From: Pseudomonadota bacterium
GTDB taxonomy: Bacteria; Myxococcota; Myxococcia; Myxococcales; Myxococcaceae
DNA length: 64,000 nucleotides
Assembly (NCBI GenBank): GCA_023426545.1
Contig: JAFAAN010000058.1
Coordinates: 19,801-83,800 of the forward strand
Direction of reading: 5' to 3'
The position numbers were made by a program, and so were the translations under genes. The notes below the pieces were generated by a model. The model searched no databases and was not told the DNA's origin. It saw only the letters and a list, made by a program, of their open reading frames with translations. Below are positions 18,818-27,964 of this stretch, piece by piece (the stretch's first letter is position 1; each line of letters begins with the position of its first letter).

Positions 18818-19240
18818 ATGGTCGACAAGCTCATCCTCAGCGACGACGAGTGGCGCAAGCGCCTGAGCCCCCAGGAGTACGACATCCTCCGCAGACACGG
18901 CACCGAGCGCCCCGGCTCCGGTTGCTTCCTGGGCACGAAGACGCCCGGCACCTACGTCTGCGCGGGCTGCGGCAATCCGCTCTTCAAGTCGGGCACGAAG
19001 TTCGAGTCCGGCACCGGGTGGCCGTCCTTCACCCAACCAGTGGCGTCCGACGCGGTGACGGAGCTCCAGGACATCTCATATGGGATGGTTCGCACCGAGG
19101 TCCGCTGCGCGCGCTGTGACGGGCACCTGGGCCACGTCTTCCCCGATGGCCCGCCGCCCACCGGCCTGCGCTACTGCATGAACTCGGTGTCGATGAAGCA
19201 CGTCCCCGAGGGACAGCCGCTGGAGCTGGTGAAGGCGTAG
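18818..19240 (+). CDS. msrB: Peptide-methionine (R)-S-oxide reductase
   Basis: A 140-residue enzyme that repairs methionine-R-sulfoxide in proteins. The structural zinc site is formed by Cys48/Cys51 (CAGC) and Cys97/Cys100 (CARC). The catalytic Cys120 is in RYCMNS. The hallmark GTGWPSF and HLGHVFPDGP are present. There is no signal peptide, so the enzyme is cytoplasmic. AAGGAG precedes ATG 18818. It is divergently transcribed from the CBS gene and convergent with purL. Confidence 0.96.
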   Translation: MVDKLILSDDEWRKRLSPQEYDILRRHGTERPGSGCFLGTKTPGTYVCAGCGNPLFKSGTKFESGTGWPSFTQPVASDAVTELQDISYGMVRTEVRCARCDGHLGHVFPDGPPPTGLRYCMNSVSMKHVPEGQPLELVKA

Positions 19241-19311
19241 CCCACACGGGTGCGCGGGCCGGCATACCCCTCCGGCCCGGCTCTCCGCGTGGGCGACCTA
19301 CCGCGCCCGGC

Positions 19312-22300
19312 TCAGCCCAGCCAGGCGCGGGCGTTGCGGAACATGCGCATCCAGGGGCCGTCGTCCCCCCACTCGCGAGGCCGCCAGGAGTGCTGCACCG
19401 AGCGGTGTACGCGCTCCGGGTGCGGCATCGTGATGGTGAAGCGCCCGTCCCGCGTCGTCAGGCCGGCGATGCCGTGCGGCGAGCCATTCGGGTTGGCGGG
19501 ATACGCCTCCGTCACCCGGCCATGGTTGTCCACCCAGCGCGTCGTCACCAGCCCCAGTCCATTGACGCGCGCGGCGTCCTCGGCGCTGGAGAACTCCGCC
19601 CGGCCCTCGCCGTGCGAGGTGACGATGAGCATCCGGCTGCCCTCCATGCCCTGGTAGAAGAGGGAGGGCGTCTTCGCCACCTCGACCAGCGACAGGCGCG
19701 CCTCGAACTGCTCGGAGGCGTTGCGCACGAAGCGGGGGAAGTGCTCCGCGCCGGGGATGATGTCCTTGAGCTGGGACATCATCTGACAGCCGTTGCACAC
19801 GCCCAGGCCGAAGCTGTCCGGCCGCGCGAAGAAGGCCGCGAAGGCGTCCCGCGCGCGCGGGTTGAAGAGGATGGACTTCGCCCATCCACCGCCCGCCCCC
19901 AGGACGTCTCCGTACGAGAAGCCGCCACACGCCAGCACGCCCTTGAAGTCCGCGAGCGACACGCGCCCGCTCAGGATGTCGCTCATGTGGACATCCACGG
20001 CGGCGAAGCCCGCGCGCGTGAAGGCCGCGGCCATCTCCTGCTGGCTGTTCACGCCCTGCTCGCGCAGCACCGCGACGCGGGGCCGGGCCCCCTTCGCGAT
20101 GTAGGGCGCGGCCACGTCCTGGGCCGGGTCGAACGTCAGCTTCGGTGACAGGCCCGGGTCCGCCGGGTCGCACCGCGCGGCGGACTCCTGGTCGGCACAG
20201 GCGGGGTTGTCGCGCAGCTTCTGCATCTCATGGCTGACGCGGGACCAGGTGCGGCGCAGCGCCAGCGTGTCCTCCGCCAGCAGCACGTCCCCACCGCTCC
20301 GCACGCGGACCTCCAGCGCCGCCTGGGGGTGGCCCAGCTCGTGAACGTACGCCCCCAGCCCCTGCTGCCCCAGGACCTCGCGCACGCGCGCCACGTCCGC
20401 CGCGCGCACCTGCACCACCGCGCCCAGCTCCTCGTTGAAGAGCGCAGCCGCCGCGTCGCCCCCCAGGGCGGACACGTCCACGTCGAGGCCACAACGGCCC
20501 GCGAAGGCCATCTCGCACAACGTGGCCCAGAGGCCGCCGTCGGAGCGGTCGTGGTACGCCAGCAGCGCGCCCGCCTCATTGAGCGCCTGCACCGCCGCGA
20601 AGAAGCCGCGCAGCAGCGCCGGGTCCTCCACGTCCGGGCTCTCCGGTCCGACCTGACCGTGGACGTGCGCCACCACGGAGCCGCCCAGCCGCTGCTTCCC
20701 GCGCGCCAGGTCGATGAACAGCAGCCGCGTGTCCTCCGCCACGTCCACCAGCTGCGGCGTGAGCGACTTGCGCACGTCCCGCACGGGCGCGAACGCGGAG
20801 ATGATGAGCGACACCGGCGCCGTCACGGCCTTGCGCGCGCCCTGGTCCTCCCAGACGGTGCGCATGGACATGGAGTCCTTGCCCACGGGGATGGTGAGCC
20901 CCAGCGCCGGGCACAGCTCCATGCCCACCGCGTTCACGGCGGCGTAGAGGCTGGCGTCCTCTCCCGGGCTGCCCGCCGACGCCATCCAGTTGGCGGACAG
21001 CTTCACGTCGGACAGCCTGTCGATGCGCGCCGCCGCGATGTTGGTGAGCGCCTCCCCCACCGCCATGCGCGCCGAGGCCGCCGCGTCGATGAGGGCCAGC
21101 GGCGTGCGCTCGCCCATGGCCATGGCCTCGCCCGTGGTGCTCGTCACCGTGGACAGCGTCACCGCGCAGTCCGCCACTGGCACCTGCCACGGCCCCACCA
21201 TCTGGTCCCGGCAGCTGAGGCCGGAGACGGTGCGGTCGCCGATGGTGATGAGGAACGACTTGTCCGCCACCGTCGGGTGGGCCAGCACGCGCTCGGCCAG
21301 CGCCTTCAACGAGCCCTCCAGCCGCAGCGGCGCGAAGGACACCGGGCGTGACGTCACGTCGCGGTGCATGCGCGGCGCCTTGCCGAACAGCACGTCCATG
21401 GGCAGGTCGATGGGGGCGTCGCCGAACCGGTCGTCCGACAGCTTCAGCGTCTGCTCGGCGGTGGCCTCGCCCAGGACCGCGAAGGGCGCGCGCTCGCGCT
21501 CGCACAGCGCTGCGAAGCGGGACAGGTCCTCCGGCGCCACGCCCAGCACGTAGCGCTCCTGCGCCTCGTTGCACCAGATCTCCACCGGGGACATGCCCGG
21601 CTCGGCGTTGGGCACCGCGCGCAGCTCCAGGCGGCCTCCCAGGTCGTTGTCGTGCGCCAGCTCCGGCACCGCGTTGGACAGGCCGCCAGCGCCCACGTCA
21701 TGGATGGAGCGGATGGGGTTCTCCTCCATGGCCCAGCAGCGGTCGATGACCTCCTGGCAGCGCCGCTCCATCTCCGCGTTGTCGCGCTGCACGGAGGCGA
21801 AGTCGAGGTCCGCCGCGCTCGCGCCTTGCGCCATCGACGACGCCGCGCCTCCGCCCAGGCCGATGAGCATCGCGGGCCCGCCCAGGACGATGAGCTTGTC
21901 CCCCGGCCGCAGCCGCGCCTTCTGCACGTGGGGCGCGCGGATATTGCCCAGGCCGCCGGCAATCATGATGGGCTTGTGGTAGCCGCGCACCTCCACGCCT
22001 TCGGGCGTGGGGACCTGGACCTCGTAGCTGCGGAAGTAGCCGGCGAGGTTCGGCCGGCCGAACTCGTTGTTGTAGGCGGCGCCGCCCAGCGGGCCATCCA
22101 CCATGATGTCCAGCGCGGACACGATGCGGTCCGGCTTGCCGTAGGGCAGCTCCCACGGCTGCTCGAAGCCGGGGATGCGCAGGTGGCTCACGCTGAAGCC
22201 CGTCAGGCCCGCCTTGGGCCGGGCGCCCCGGCCCGTCGCGCCCTCGTCTCGAATCTCTCCGCCAGCGCCCGTGGCGGCGCCCGGGAAGGGAGAGATGGCC

Positions 22301-23217
22301 GTCGGGTGGTTGTGCGTCTCCACCTTGATCATGATGTGGGCTGGCTCGCGCACGGAGCCCCACTCACCGGTGTCGGGAGACGGAAAGAAGCGGTCCACCT
22401 CGAAGCCTTCGATGACCGCCGCGTTGTCCTTGTAGGCGCCGAGCACGCCTTCCTTGTTCTGGACGTAGGTGTTCTTGATGGCCTGGAAGAGCGACCGCTC
22501 TTGCGGCTTGCCGTCGATGGTCCAGCTCGCGTTGAAGATTTTGTGCCGGCAGTGCTCGCTGTTGGCCTGCGCGAACATCATCAGCTCGACGTCGGTGGGG
22601 TTGCGCTTCAGCTCGGTGAAGCGCGCCACCAGGTAGTCCATCTCGTCGTCGGCCAGGGCCAGCCCCAGCTCACGGTTGGCGGCCACCAGCGCCGCGCGGC
22701 CGCCCGCCATCACGTCCACCGTGGTGAAGGGCCGCGGCGTGTGCTCCGCGAACAGGACGGCCGCGTCCTCCAGCCGACCCACCACGGCCTGCGTCATCCG
22801 GTCATGCAGCACCGGCTTCAGGCGCTCCAGCTCCGCGTCCGGCAACGCGCGGCCCCCGGCCCCCGCGACGAAGAAGGCGGTGCCGCGCTCCATGCGCCGC
22901 ACCCGGTCCGCCAGGCCGCAGTTGTGGGCGATGTCCGTGGCCTTCGAGGACCAGGGAGAAATCGTGCCCGGCCGAGGCAGCACCAGCAGCAGGCTCCCCT
23001 TCCGCTCGCCCGAGGCCACGCGGGGCCCGTAGTCCAGCAGGCGAGCCAGGGTGGCCTGGTCCGCCTCGGAGAGCGGCGCCGGTGCATCGATGAAGTGCAC
23101 GAACTCCGCATGGAGGGACGACACGGAGGGCACGCGCTCCTGGCACCGGGCCAGGAGCTTGGCGAGCCTGAATTCAGAGAGGGCCGGGGCCCCACGCAGG
23201 GTGTGCATGCTGGACAT
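19312..23217 (-). CDS. purL: Phosphoribosylformylglycinamidine synthase (large, single-chain form)
   Basis: A 1301-residue enzyme of purine synthesis, equal in length to E. coli PurL. It converts FGAR, glutamine and ATP to FGAM. Order: N-terminal PurS-like domain (1-150), linker, two AIR-synthase-type halves (VETHNHPTAISPFPGAATGAGGEIRDEG; FLITIGDRTVSGLSCRDQMVGPWQ), and a C-terminal class I glutamine amidotransferase with catalytic Cys1141 in GVCNGCQMMS and a downstream PHPER-type His. An upstream gap of 209 nt separates it from the epimerase gene on the same strand; no leader or riboswitch was recognised there. ATG 23208 is an alternative start. Confidence 0.97.
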   Translation of the reverse strand: MSSMHTLRGAPALSEFRLAKLLARCQERVPSVSSLHAEFVHFIDAPAPLSEADQATLARLLDYGPRVASGERKGSLLLVLPRPGTISPWSSKATDIAHNCGLADRVRRMERGTAFFVAGAGGRALPDAELERLKPVLHDRMTQAVVGRLEDAAVLFAEHTPRPFTTVDVMAGGRAALVAANRELGLALADDEMDYLVARFTELKRNPTDVELMMFAQANSEHCRHKIFNASWTIDGKPQERSLFQAIKNTYVQNKEGVLGAYKDNAAVIEGFEVDRFFPSPDTGEWGSVREPAHIMIKVETHNHPTAISPFPGAATGAGGEIRDEGATGRGARPKAGLTGFSVSHLRIPGFEQPWELPYGKPDRIVSALDIMVDGPLGGAAYNNEFGRPNLAGYFRSYEVQVPTPEGVEVRGYHKPIMIAGGLGNIRAPHVQKARLRPGDKLIVLGGPAMLIGLGGGAASSMAQGASAADLDFASVQRDNAEMERRCQEVIDRCWAMEENPIRSIHDVGAGGLSNAVPELAHDNDLGGRLELRAVPNAEPGMSPVEIWCNEAQERYVLGVAPEDLSRFAALCERERAPFAVLGEATAEQTLKLSDDRFGDAPIDLPMDVLFGKAPRMHRDVTSRPVSFAPLRLEGSLKALAERVLAHPTVADKSFLITIGDRTVSGLSCRDQMVGPWQVPVADCAVTLSTVTSTTGEAMAMGERTPLALIDAAASARMAVGEALTNIAAARIDRLSDVKLSANWMASAGSPGEDASLYAAVNAVGMELCPALGLTIPVGKDSMSMRTVWEDQGARKAVTAPVSLIISAFAPVRDVRKSLTPQLVDVAEDTRLLFIDLARGKQRLGGSVVAHVHGQVGPESPDVEDPALLRGFFAAVQALNEAGALLAYHDRSDGGLWATLCEMAFAGRCGLDVDVSALGGDAAAALFNEELGAVVQVRAADVARVREVLGQQGLGAYVHELGHPQAALEVRVRSGGDVLLAEDTLALRRTWSRVSHEMQKLRDNPACADQESAARCDPADPGLSPKLTFDPAQDVAAPYIAKGARPRVAVLREQGVNSQQEMAAAFTRAGFAAVDVHMSDILSGRVSLADFKGVLACGGFSYGDVLGAGGGWAKSILFNPRARDAFAAFFARPDSFGLGVCNGCQMMSQLKDIIPGAEHFPRFVRNASEQFEARLSLVEVAKTPSLFYQGMEGSRMLIVTSHGEGRAEFSSAEDAARVNGLGLVTTRWVDNHGRVTEAYPANPNGSPHGIAGLTTRDGRFTITMPHPERVHRSVQHSWRPREWGDDGPWMRMFRNARAWLG

Positions 23218-23426
23218 GGGTCGGAATCGTGGCTCTGGATAACAGCGGGGCCGTCCTTATCACCGTGGGTCGTCCCGGCGCGTGAAGAGTTCGCGCCGGG
23301 CCGCCCGCCCGACACGAAGGCAGGCGTCACGGTAGGTGTCAGCCGCACGTCAGAGCCTGCGCGGCGCACGCGACAACCCAGGAAGCACCGACGACAGGCC
23401 CGTCAACCCCGCCCGGCGCCGCCCAC

Positions 23427-24587
23427 TCAGCCCCCCTTGCCCGACGCGGCGGCGGACGCCTCCTTCCAGCCGGCGAGCAGCTCCGCCTCACGCGCAGGTG
23501 GTAGCCCCGCACGCATTGCGTCGCGTCGCTCCTGGGGCAGGCCCTTGAAGTAGGCCAGCGTGTCGCGAACGGTGACGTCCACCGGCCGGAACCGCAGGCC
23601 CGCCTTCACGGCCTTCGCGTTGCTGCGCAGGTGCGTGCCCGCGCTGTCGCCCGTTGGCGGCATGTAGATGGGGAGCCGCACATCCCCGACCTCGCCCTGC
23701 CGCGTCAGGAAGTCCGTGGGCACCCAGGACACCTTCGTGTCCTTCCCCGTCACCTTGCGGCACGTGTCGAGCATGGCGCCCATCGTCCAGGCGTGCCCCG
23801 GCCCCACGGCATTGAAGATGCCCCGCGTGTTGCGCTCGATGAGGAGCACCAGCCACTCGGCCAGGTCGCGCACGTCGATGATTTGCAGCGGGTCCTTGGG
23901 CGTCCCCGGCGCCAGCATCTCGCCGCCCCGGTCGAAGCGCACCGGCCAGTAGGTGAAGCGGTCCGAGCGGTCCTCCGGGCCTACGATGTACCCGGGACGG
24001 ATGTTGGCCACGCGCCCCGGCATCGCCGCCTCGGCGGCCTCCTCGCAGGCGCGCTTGAGGCCGCCATAGTTCGCGTAGTCCTTCCCCATCTCCTCCACCG
24101 TCGGGTCCGCCAGCACGGCCGTGGGGCCGCGCTCGTCCTCGTGGGGCGTCTTGTCGCTGGCATACGCGGACACGCTGGAGATGAAGAGGTACTGCTTCAC
24201 GTTCGGCGCCAGCAACGCCGCGGACGCGCGGACGATGCGCGGGTAGTAGCCGGACGTGTCCACCACCGCGTCCCACTGACGGCCCTCCAGCGCCTTGAGC
24301 CCCTCCCCCTTCTTGGGGTCGCGGTCTCCGCGCAGCTTCTCCACGCCGGGAAACATGTCGGGCCGCGTCTTGCCCCGGTTGAACAGCGTCAGCGCGTGCC
24401 CCCGCGCCTTCGCGGCTTCCACCACGGCGGGCCCGAGGAAACCCGTGCCGCCCAGAATCAGGATGCGCTTCTTCGCTCCCCGGGCCTTCGGCGCGCCGCC
24501 GGACGCGGCCAGCGCCCCGGGTCCGAGCGCGAGCAACGACGAGCCCGCGAGGGAGTACTGCAGGAACTTCCTGCGCGATGTGGACAT
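23427..24587 (-). CDS. Tat-exported NAD-dependent epimerase/dehydratase-fold protein
   Basis: A 386-residue extended-SDR protein. The twin-arginine signal is SRRKFLQYSLAGSSLLALG at 4-22, ending near ALAASGG. The Rossmann loop is LILGGTGFLGPAV, with SVSAYASD and YGGLKRACEEAA supplying the Ser and Y-x-x-x-K catalytic residues. Export of a folded NAD(P)-binding enzyme by Tat is consistent with cofactor loading in the cytoplasm. Substrate unknown; relatives include nucleoside-diphosphate-sugar epimerases and isoflavone-reductase-like proteins. It follows the metal-hydrolase gene by 106 nt. Confidence 0.88.
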   Translation of the reverse strand: MSTSRRKFLQYSLAGSSLLALGPGALAASGGAPKARGAKKRILILGGTGFLGPAVVEAAKARGHALTLFNRGKTRPDMFPGVEKLRGDRDPKKGEGLKALEGRQWDAVVDTSGYYPRIVRASAALLAPNVKQYLFISSVSAYASDKTPHEDERGPTAVLADPTVEEMGKDYANYGGLKRACEEAAEAAMPGRVANIRPGYIVGPEDRSDRFTYWPVRFDRGGEMLAPGTPKDPLQIIDVRDLAEWLVLLIERNTRGIFNAVGPGHAWTMGAMLDTCRKVTGKDTKVSWVPTDFLTRQGEVGDVRLPIYMPPTGDSAGTHLRSNAKAVKAGLRFRPVDVTVRDTLAYFKGLPQERRDAMRAGLPPAREAELLAGWKEASAAASGKGG

Positions 24588-24693
24588 GTGTGGCGACTCC
24601 AGGGAATGGAGCGCACAGGGGGGCGGGCAGGTAACCGCGCGCCGCGATTTTCATTCCCGGGCCCGCGCGGGCGCGCACGCCCGGGCCGAACGC

Positions 24694-25548
24694 CTACGCG
24701 GCCTCGCGCGCCGGTCGCGCTTCGGGCGGCGCCTCCAGCGTCGCCAGGTGGGCCCGCGCCAGGTCGAGGTTGTCGTTGTCCAGCGGATGGAAGGAGGGCC
24801 GCAGGTACTGACGCAGCCCGGTTCCCAGCACGCGGGAGAACACCGGGTCCTTCCGGTGCGCCTTCCACAGCTCGCGCCAGAGCCCCCTCCACCCCAGCCC
24901 CCGCTCCTGCCGCAGGAGCATCACCGTGGCCATGAACCACAGGGTGAAGAGGGAGGTCACGCCCAGGACCATGCCGAGGATGCGCAGGCCATAGCCGGGC
25001 GCCACCTTCTTCAGCACGTCGAAGGCCACCGCCTTGTGCTCGATCTCCTCCGCCGCGTGCCACTCGATGAGGCTGCGCATCGCCGGGTGGCCGTCCGCGA
25101 ACACGCCCAGCCGCAGCGTGTCCTCTCCCATCAGCGCCGTGAAGTGCTCCAGCGCGGCGGTGATGGACAGCCGCAGCGCGGGCGGCAGCTCGCCGTCGAT
25201 GAGCCCCCAGAGGAAGGACTCGTAGCGCCGCATGAAGGGGCGGATGTCGTAGCCCTGTGACTCCAGCAGCTCGACGTAGTCCTGGTGCTCACGCGCGTGC
25301 TTGCCTTCCTGCGCGAAGAAGGCCTTCACCTGCGCGCGCAGCTCCGGCGCGTCCTCCAGCCGCGGCAGGTAGTGGTTGACGCTGCGGACGAAGAAGCGCT
25401 CGCCCTGCGGGAAGAGCATGTTGAGCCCGTTCCACAGGTGGGTGGAGCCCGGTCCGTTGCGATGCCAGATGCGAGGGAAGCTCGAATCGAAGGGGAACTT
25501 GAGGTGAAGCCGCGGCTGGATGCGTCCGGGGTCGTGGGTAGGGACCAT
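24694..25548 (-). CDS. Predicted metal-dependent hydrolase (PF10118-like, diiron motifs)
   Basis: A 284-residue, mostly helical protein. Clustered Glu/His motifs on separate helices suggest a ferritin-like di-metal centre: EGKHAREHQ (near 95-105), ALEHFTALMGE, and EWHAAEEIEHKAVAFDV. One hydrophobic segment (LGMVLGVTSLFTLWFMATVMLL) near 200-222 could anchor it in the membrane. The family is annotated as metal-dependent hydrolase without a known reaction. ATG 25548 was chosen over ATG 25602, which lies inside the next gene upstream. It follows the acyltransferase by 35 nt and is probably co-transcribed with it. Confidence 0.8.
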   Translation of the reverse strand: MVPTHDPGRIQPRLHLKFPFDSSFPRIWHRNGPGSTHLWNGLNMLFPQGERFFVRSVNHYLPRLEDAPELRAQVKAFFAQEGKHAREHQDYVELLESQGYDIRPFMRRYESFLWGLIDGELPPALRLSITAALEHFTALMGEDTLRLGVFADGHPAMRSLIEWHAAEEIEHKAVAFDVLKKVAPGYGLRILGMVLGVTSLFTLWFMATVMLLRQERGLGWRGLWRELWKAHRKDPVFSRVLGTGLRQYLRPSFHPLDNDNLDLARAHLATLEAPPEARPAREAA

Positions 25549-25583
25549 GGAGGGCTTTCGTGGCGGAAGACCAGGGGGGGGAT

Positions 25584-27101
25584 TCAGGGACGTGCGGGCC
25601 ACGCGGGGCGCACCCGGCTGACGGCCTCGGGGAGCAGCGCCGCCCGGAAGGCCAGCAGCCGCTCGCGCGAGGCGAAGGAGCCACTGCCCGCGAGCGCCGC
25701 GAAGAAGCGCTTGCGCACGCCCGACGGCGTCGGGCGGAGGACCTCCGTCACGCAGAGGGCCACGCCGCCGCCCACGGCCTCCAGCGGCCGCATCGTGTTG
25801 AAGAAGAGAGGCGGATGCCGCGCCAGGGCTTCATCATCGTCGACCTCCAGGGTGATTTTCGACAGCAGGGCATTGCCGCCCAGCGCGGCGGGGACCTGCC
25901 GCAGCCAGGGCGTTCCGGCGAAGCCTCGCGTGGTGAGGGACGGCATCCACCAGGGCAGCGCGGGCGAGTACAGGGTCGCGAAGATGCCCTCCAGCACGCC
26001 GCCGCCGCGGCGCGTCTGCTCCAGCACCTCCGCGACGTACGCCGGCGTCACCGGCCCGGCGCGCGTCCGGGAGGACACCACCGCGATGCCGATGCGCCGC
26101 CACTTGCGCGCCACGGCGCGCGGCGACGCGGGCAGCACCGGCACCAGCACCGTGGGGTTGTCGACGGGGAACGCGCCCGCGCCGGTCCGCGTCAGCGCCT
26201 GGAGCATCGCGCAGGTGAGGCTCCGGAAGTCGAGCCGCTCCGGCAGCTCCACGCGCAGCACCGGGGTGGGCTCGGCGGGCCCAGTGAGCCACTCCCCCAC
26301 CTCCGTTCCACCCGTGCGCCTGGGGAGCCCCGCGACAGCCGCCCGCGACAGCTCGACCATCGCCGTGCCATCCATCACCAGGTGGTCGAAGCTCAGCTCC
26401 AGCGCGCCCGTCGCCGCGTCCACGCGCGCCCCCAGCCACGCGCTCGACGTCAGCAGATGCGAGGACCACGCGCTGCCCCCGCGCCCGGCCCGGTCCACCA
26501 CCACCTGCGGGCGCAGCCCATCACGGCGCGCCTCGGCCAGCGAGCACGCGGGCGTGCGCGCCAGCAGCGCCGCCACCGCCTCCGCCGTCATCACCTCGCC
26601 GGCCACCGGCAGCCGGACCACCTGGAACCGGCCGTCCGCGCACGTGACGGCGGCCGTGAGGACGTCCGGGTCGCTGGCGCGCTGGCGCGCATCCGAGCCC
26701 TCGCGCCCGAGGCGCGCCACCCAGACGTCCAGGGGCTGGTTGTGCCGGCACACGTCGCGGCTGTCCCGGCACCAGCGCGCCACGCCCACCAGCAGGGCCG
26801 CCGCCCACACCTCACGCGTCGTGTCCACGCCCACGGGCTGCACCGTCACCATGGCGCGGCGCGGGCGGGGCTCGGTGGCCAGGAACTGCTCCCACGTCGT
26901 CAGCGTGGGCACGACGCCGGAAGGACGTCGCGGTGGGAACAACCGCCGCCAGTCGTCACAGCACCGCACGAGCCCGTGGATGGCGTGACGCGCCACGGGG
27001 TGAAGGTGCGGGAACTGGTGCGCCAGCGCGGCATGGACCCGCTCGCTGACGCCAACGTCCTGGGCTTCAGCCGGAAATGGGAGGGGGCCGGAACCATCCA
27101 T
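25584..27101 (-). CDS. CAT/condensation-fold acyltransferase-like protein
   Basis: A protein of about 505 residues. The diagnostic HxxxDG motif is HLVMDG at 240-245, the catalytic His-Asp pair of the chloramphenicol-acetyltransferase/E2/NRPS-condensation superfamily. The surrounding ELSFDHLVMDGTAM and C-terminal NTMRPLEAVGGGVAL fit a single CAT-like fold with an N-terminal half (WAAALLVGVARW). No carrier or adenylation domain is adjacent, so a stand-alone acyl transfer, perhaps to a lipid or polyketide alcohol, is inferred. Start uncertain: ATG 27101 has no clear ribosome site, and the frame remains open upstream as non-coding-looking sequence. Confidence 0.7.
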   Translation of the reverse strand: MDGSGPLPFPAEAQDVGVSERVHAALAHQFPHLHPVARHAIHGLVRCCDDWRRLFPPRRPSGVVPTLTTWEQFLATEPRPRRAMVTVQPVGVDTTREVWAAALLVGVARWCRDSRDVCRHNQPLDVWVARLGREGSDARQRASDPDVLTAAVTCADGRFQVVRLPVAGEVMTAEAVAALLARTPACSLAEARRDGLRPQVVVDRAGRGGSAWSSHLLTSSAWLGARVDAATGALELSFDHLVMDGTAMVELSRAAVAGLPRRTGGTEVGEWLTGPAEPTPVLRVELPERLDFRSLTCAMLQALTRTGAGAFPVDNPTVLVPVLPASPRAVARKWRRIGIAVVSSRTRAGPVTPAYVAEVLEQTRRGGGVLEGIFATLYSPALPWWMPSLTTRGFAGTPWLRQVPAALGGNALLSKITLEVDDDEALARHPPLFFNTMRPLEAVGGGVALCVTEVLRPTPSGVRKRFFAALAGSGSFASRERLLAFRAALLPEAVSRVRPAWPARP

Positions 27102-27479
27102 GCGTATGTCCGAGCGGTCATTGGGGGGATGACCCACGGCGTCGGGCGCGGAGCCTAGCGGACATGACACCTGCACGAGCAGCCCATTGCGCGATTTCAC
27201 TGGCAGCCGCGCTTTTTGATCTGACTGCGCGGGTGGCTCACGACTCGTGACGTAGCACCCCTCACGGACCGCGCAGGACGGTCTCACCCATCGCGTTTCA
27301 TGCGTCGCGTCAGGTCCCCATGCGCCCGCGCTGGGTGCGTTCCTGACCTCACGCCATGTCTGCCATTGAATGCACATTGCCCGGCGCGGACGGCCTGCTT
27401 CCAGACGCATCCTGGTATTCTCAGACAGCTCGATATTCCCGTGCGTTTCCGCGCGGGCCACCGGAGCCAGGAGCCATCC
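27102..27479. other. Intergenic region between divergent genes
   Basis: No gene supported. This 378-nt stretch separates the divergent acyltransferase and Cys-rich secreted protein genes and should hold both promoters. I found no convincing -35/-10 pair, leader peptide or hairpin in it. Confidence 0.5.
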
Positions 27480-27866
27480 ATGTCCCTCATCCGCCGTCCC
27501 CTTGCCTGGAGCGCCGCCATCCTGTTGACGTTCGCGGCCACCGCGGTCGCCAACCCCATCGACGAGGCGCCCCAAGCCCTCTGCGAGAGCAGCGCGCGCC
27601 CCGCCCCCGGGGAGTCCTGGGACGAGTCCTCGGCCGGAATCTGCTTCCAGTCCTTCTGTGATGATGACTGGCAGTGCCAGAGCGCCTGTCCCAGCGCGCA
27701 GACCGCCGCGTGCGTCAACAGCGTCTGCGAATACACGTACCGGACGGGTGGTGGTGGTGGCGGCAACGGCCCCTTCTGTCCGCCGATGCTCTGTTCGGAC
27801 GACTTCCAGTGCCAGTGCGGCAGCAAGCAGGGATACTGCGGCTCCGACTCCATCTGCTACTTCTAA
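27480..27866 (+). CDS. Small secreted Cys-rich protein
   Basis: A 128-residue exported protein. The signal peptide spans 1-25 (two Arg, then AWSAAILLTFAATAVA). The mature part has about 15 cysteines in two similar blocks, C-x-x-x-F-C-DDDWQCQSAC and C-x-x-x-L-C-SDDFQCQCG, separated by a glycine run. This suggests two disulfide-knotted modules with a repeated DDxQCQ signature. It is typical of myxobacterial Cys-rich secreted proteins of unknown function. AGGAG lies 7 nt before ATG 27480. The next gene downstream, 98 nt away, encodes a Cys-cluster metal-binding protein. Confidence 0.8.
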   Translation: MSLIRRPLAWSAAILLTFAATAVANPIDEAPQALCESSARPAPGESWDESSAGICFQSFCDDDWQCQSACPSAQTAACVNSVCEYTYRTGGGGGGNGPFCPPMLCSDDFQCQCGSKQGYCGSDSICYF

Positions 27867-27964
27867 GCCACTCGACGCGACGCGGTGCTCGTCAGGCTCC
27901 GGGAAGAAGGCCCGCGCCGGGGGAGTCCCTGCGCGTCGGTGGACCTCTTCTTCCTGGAGCCTCC

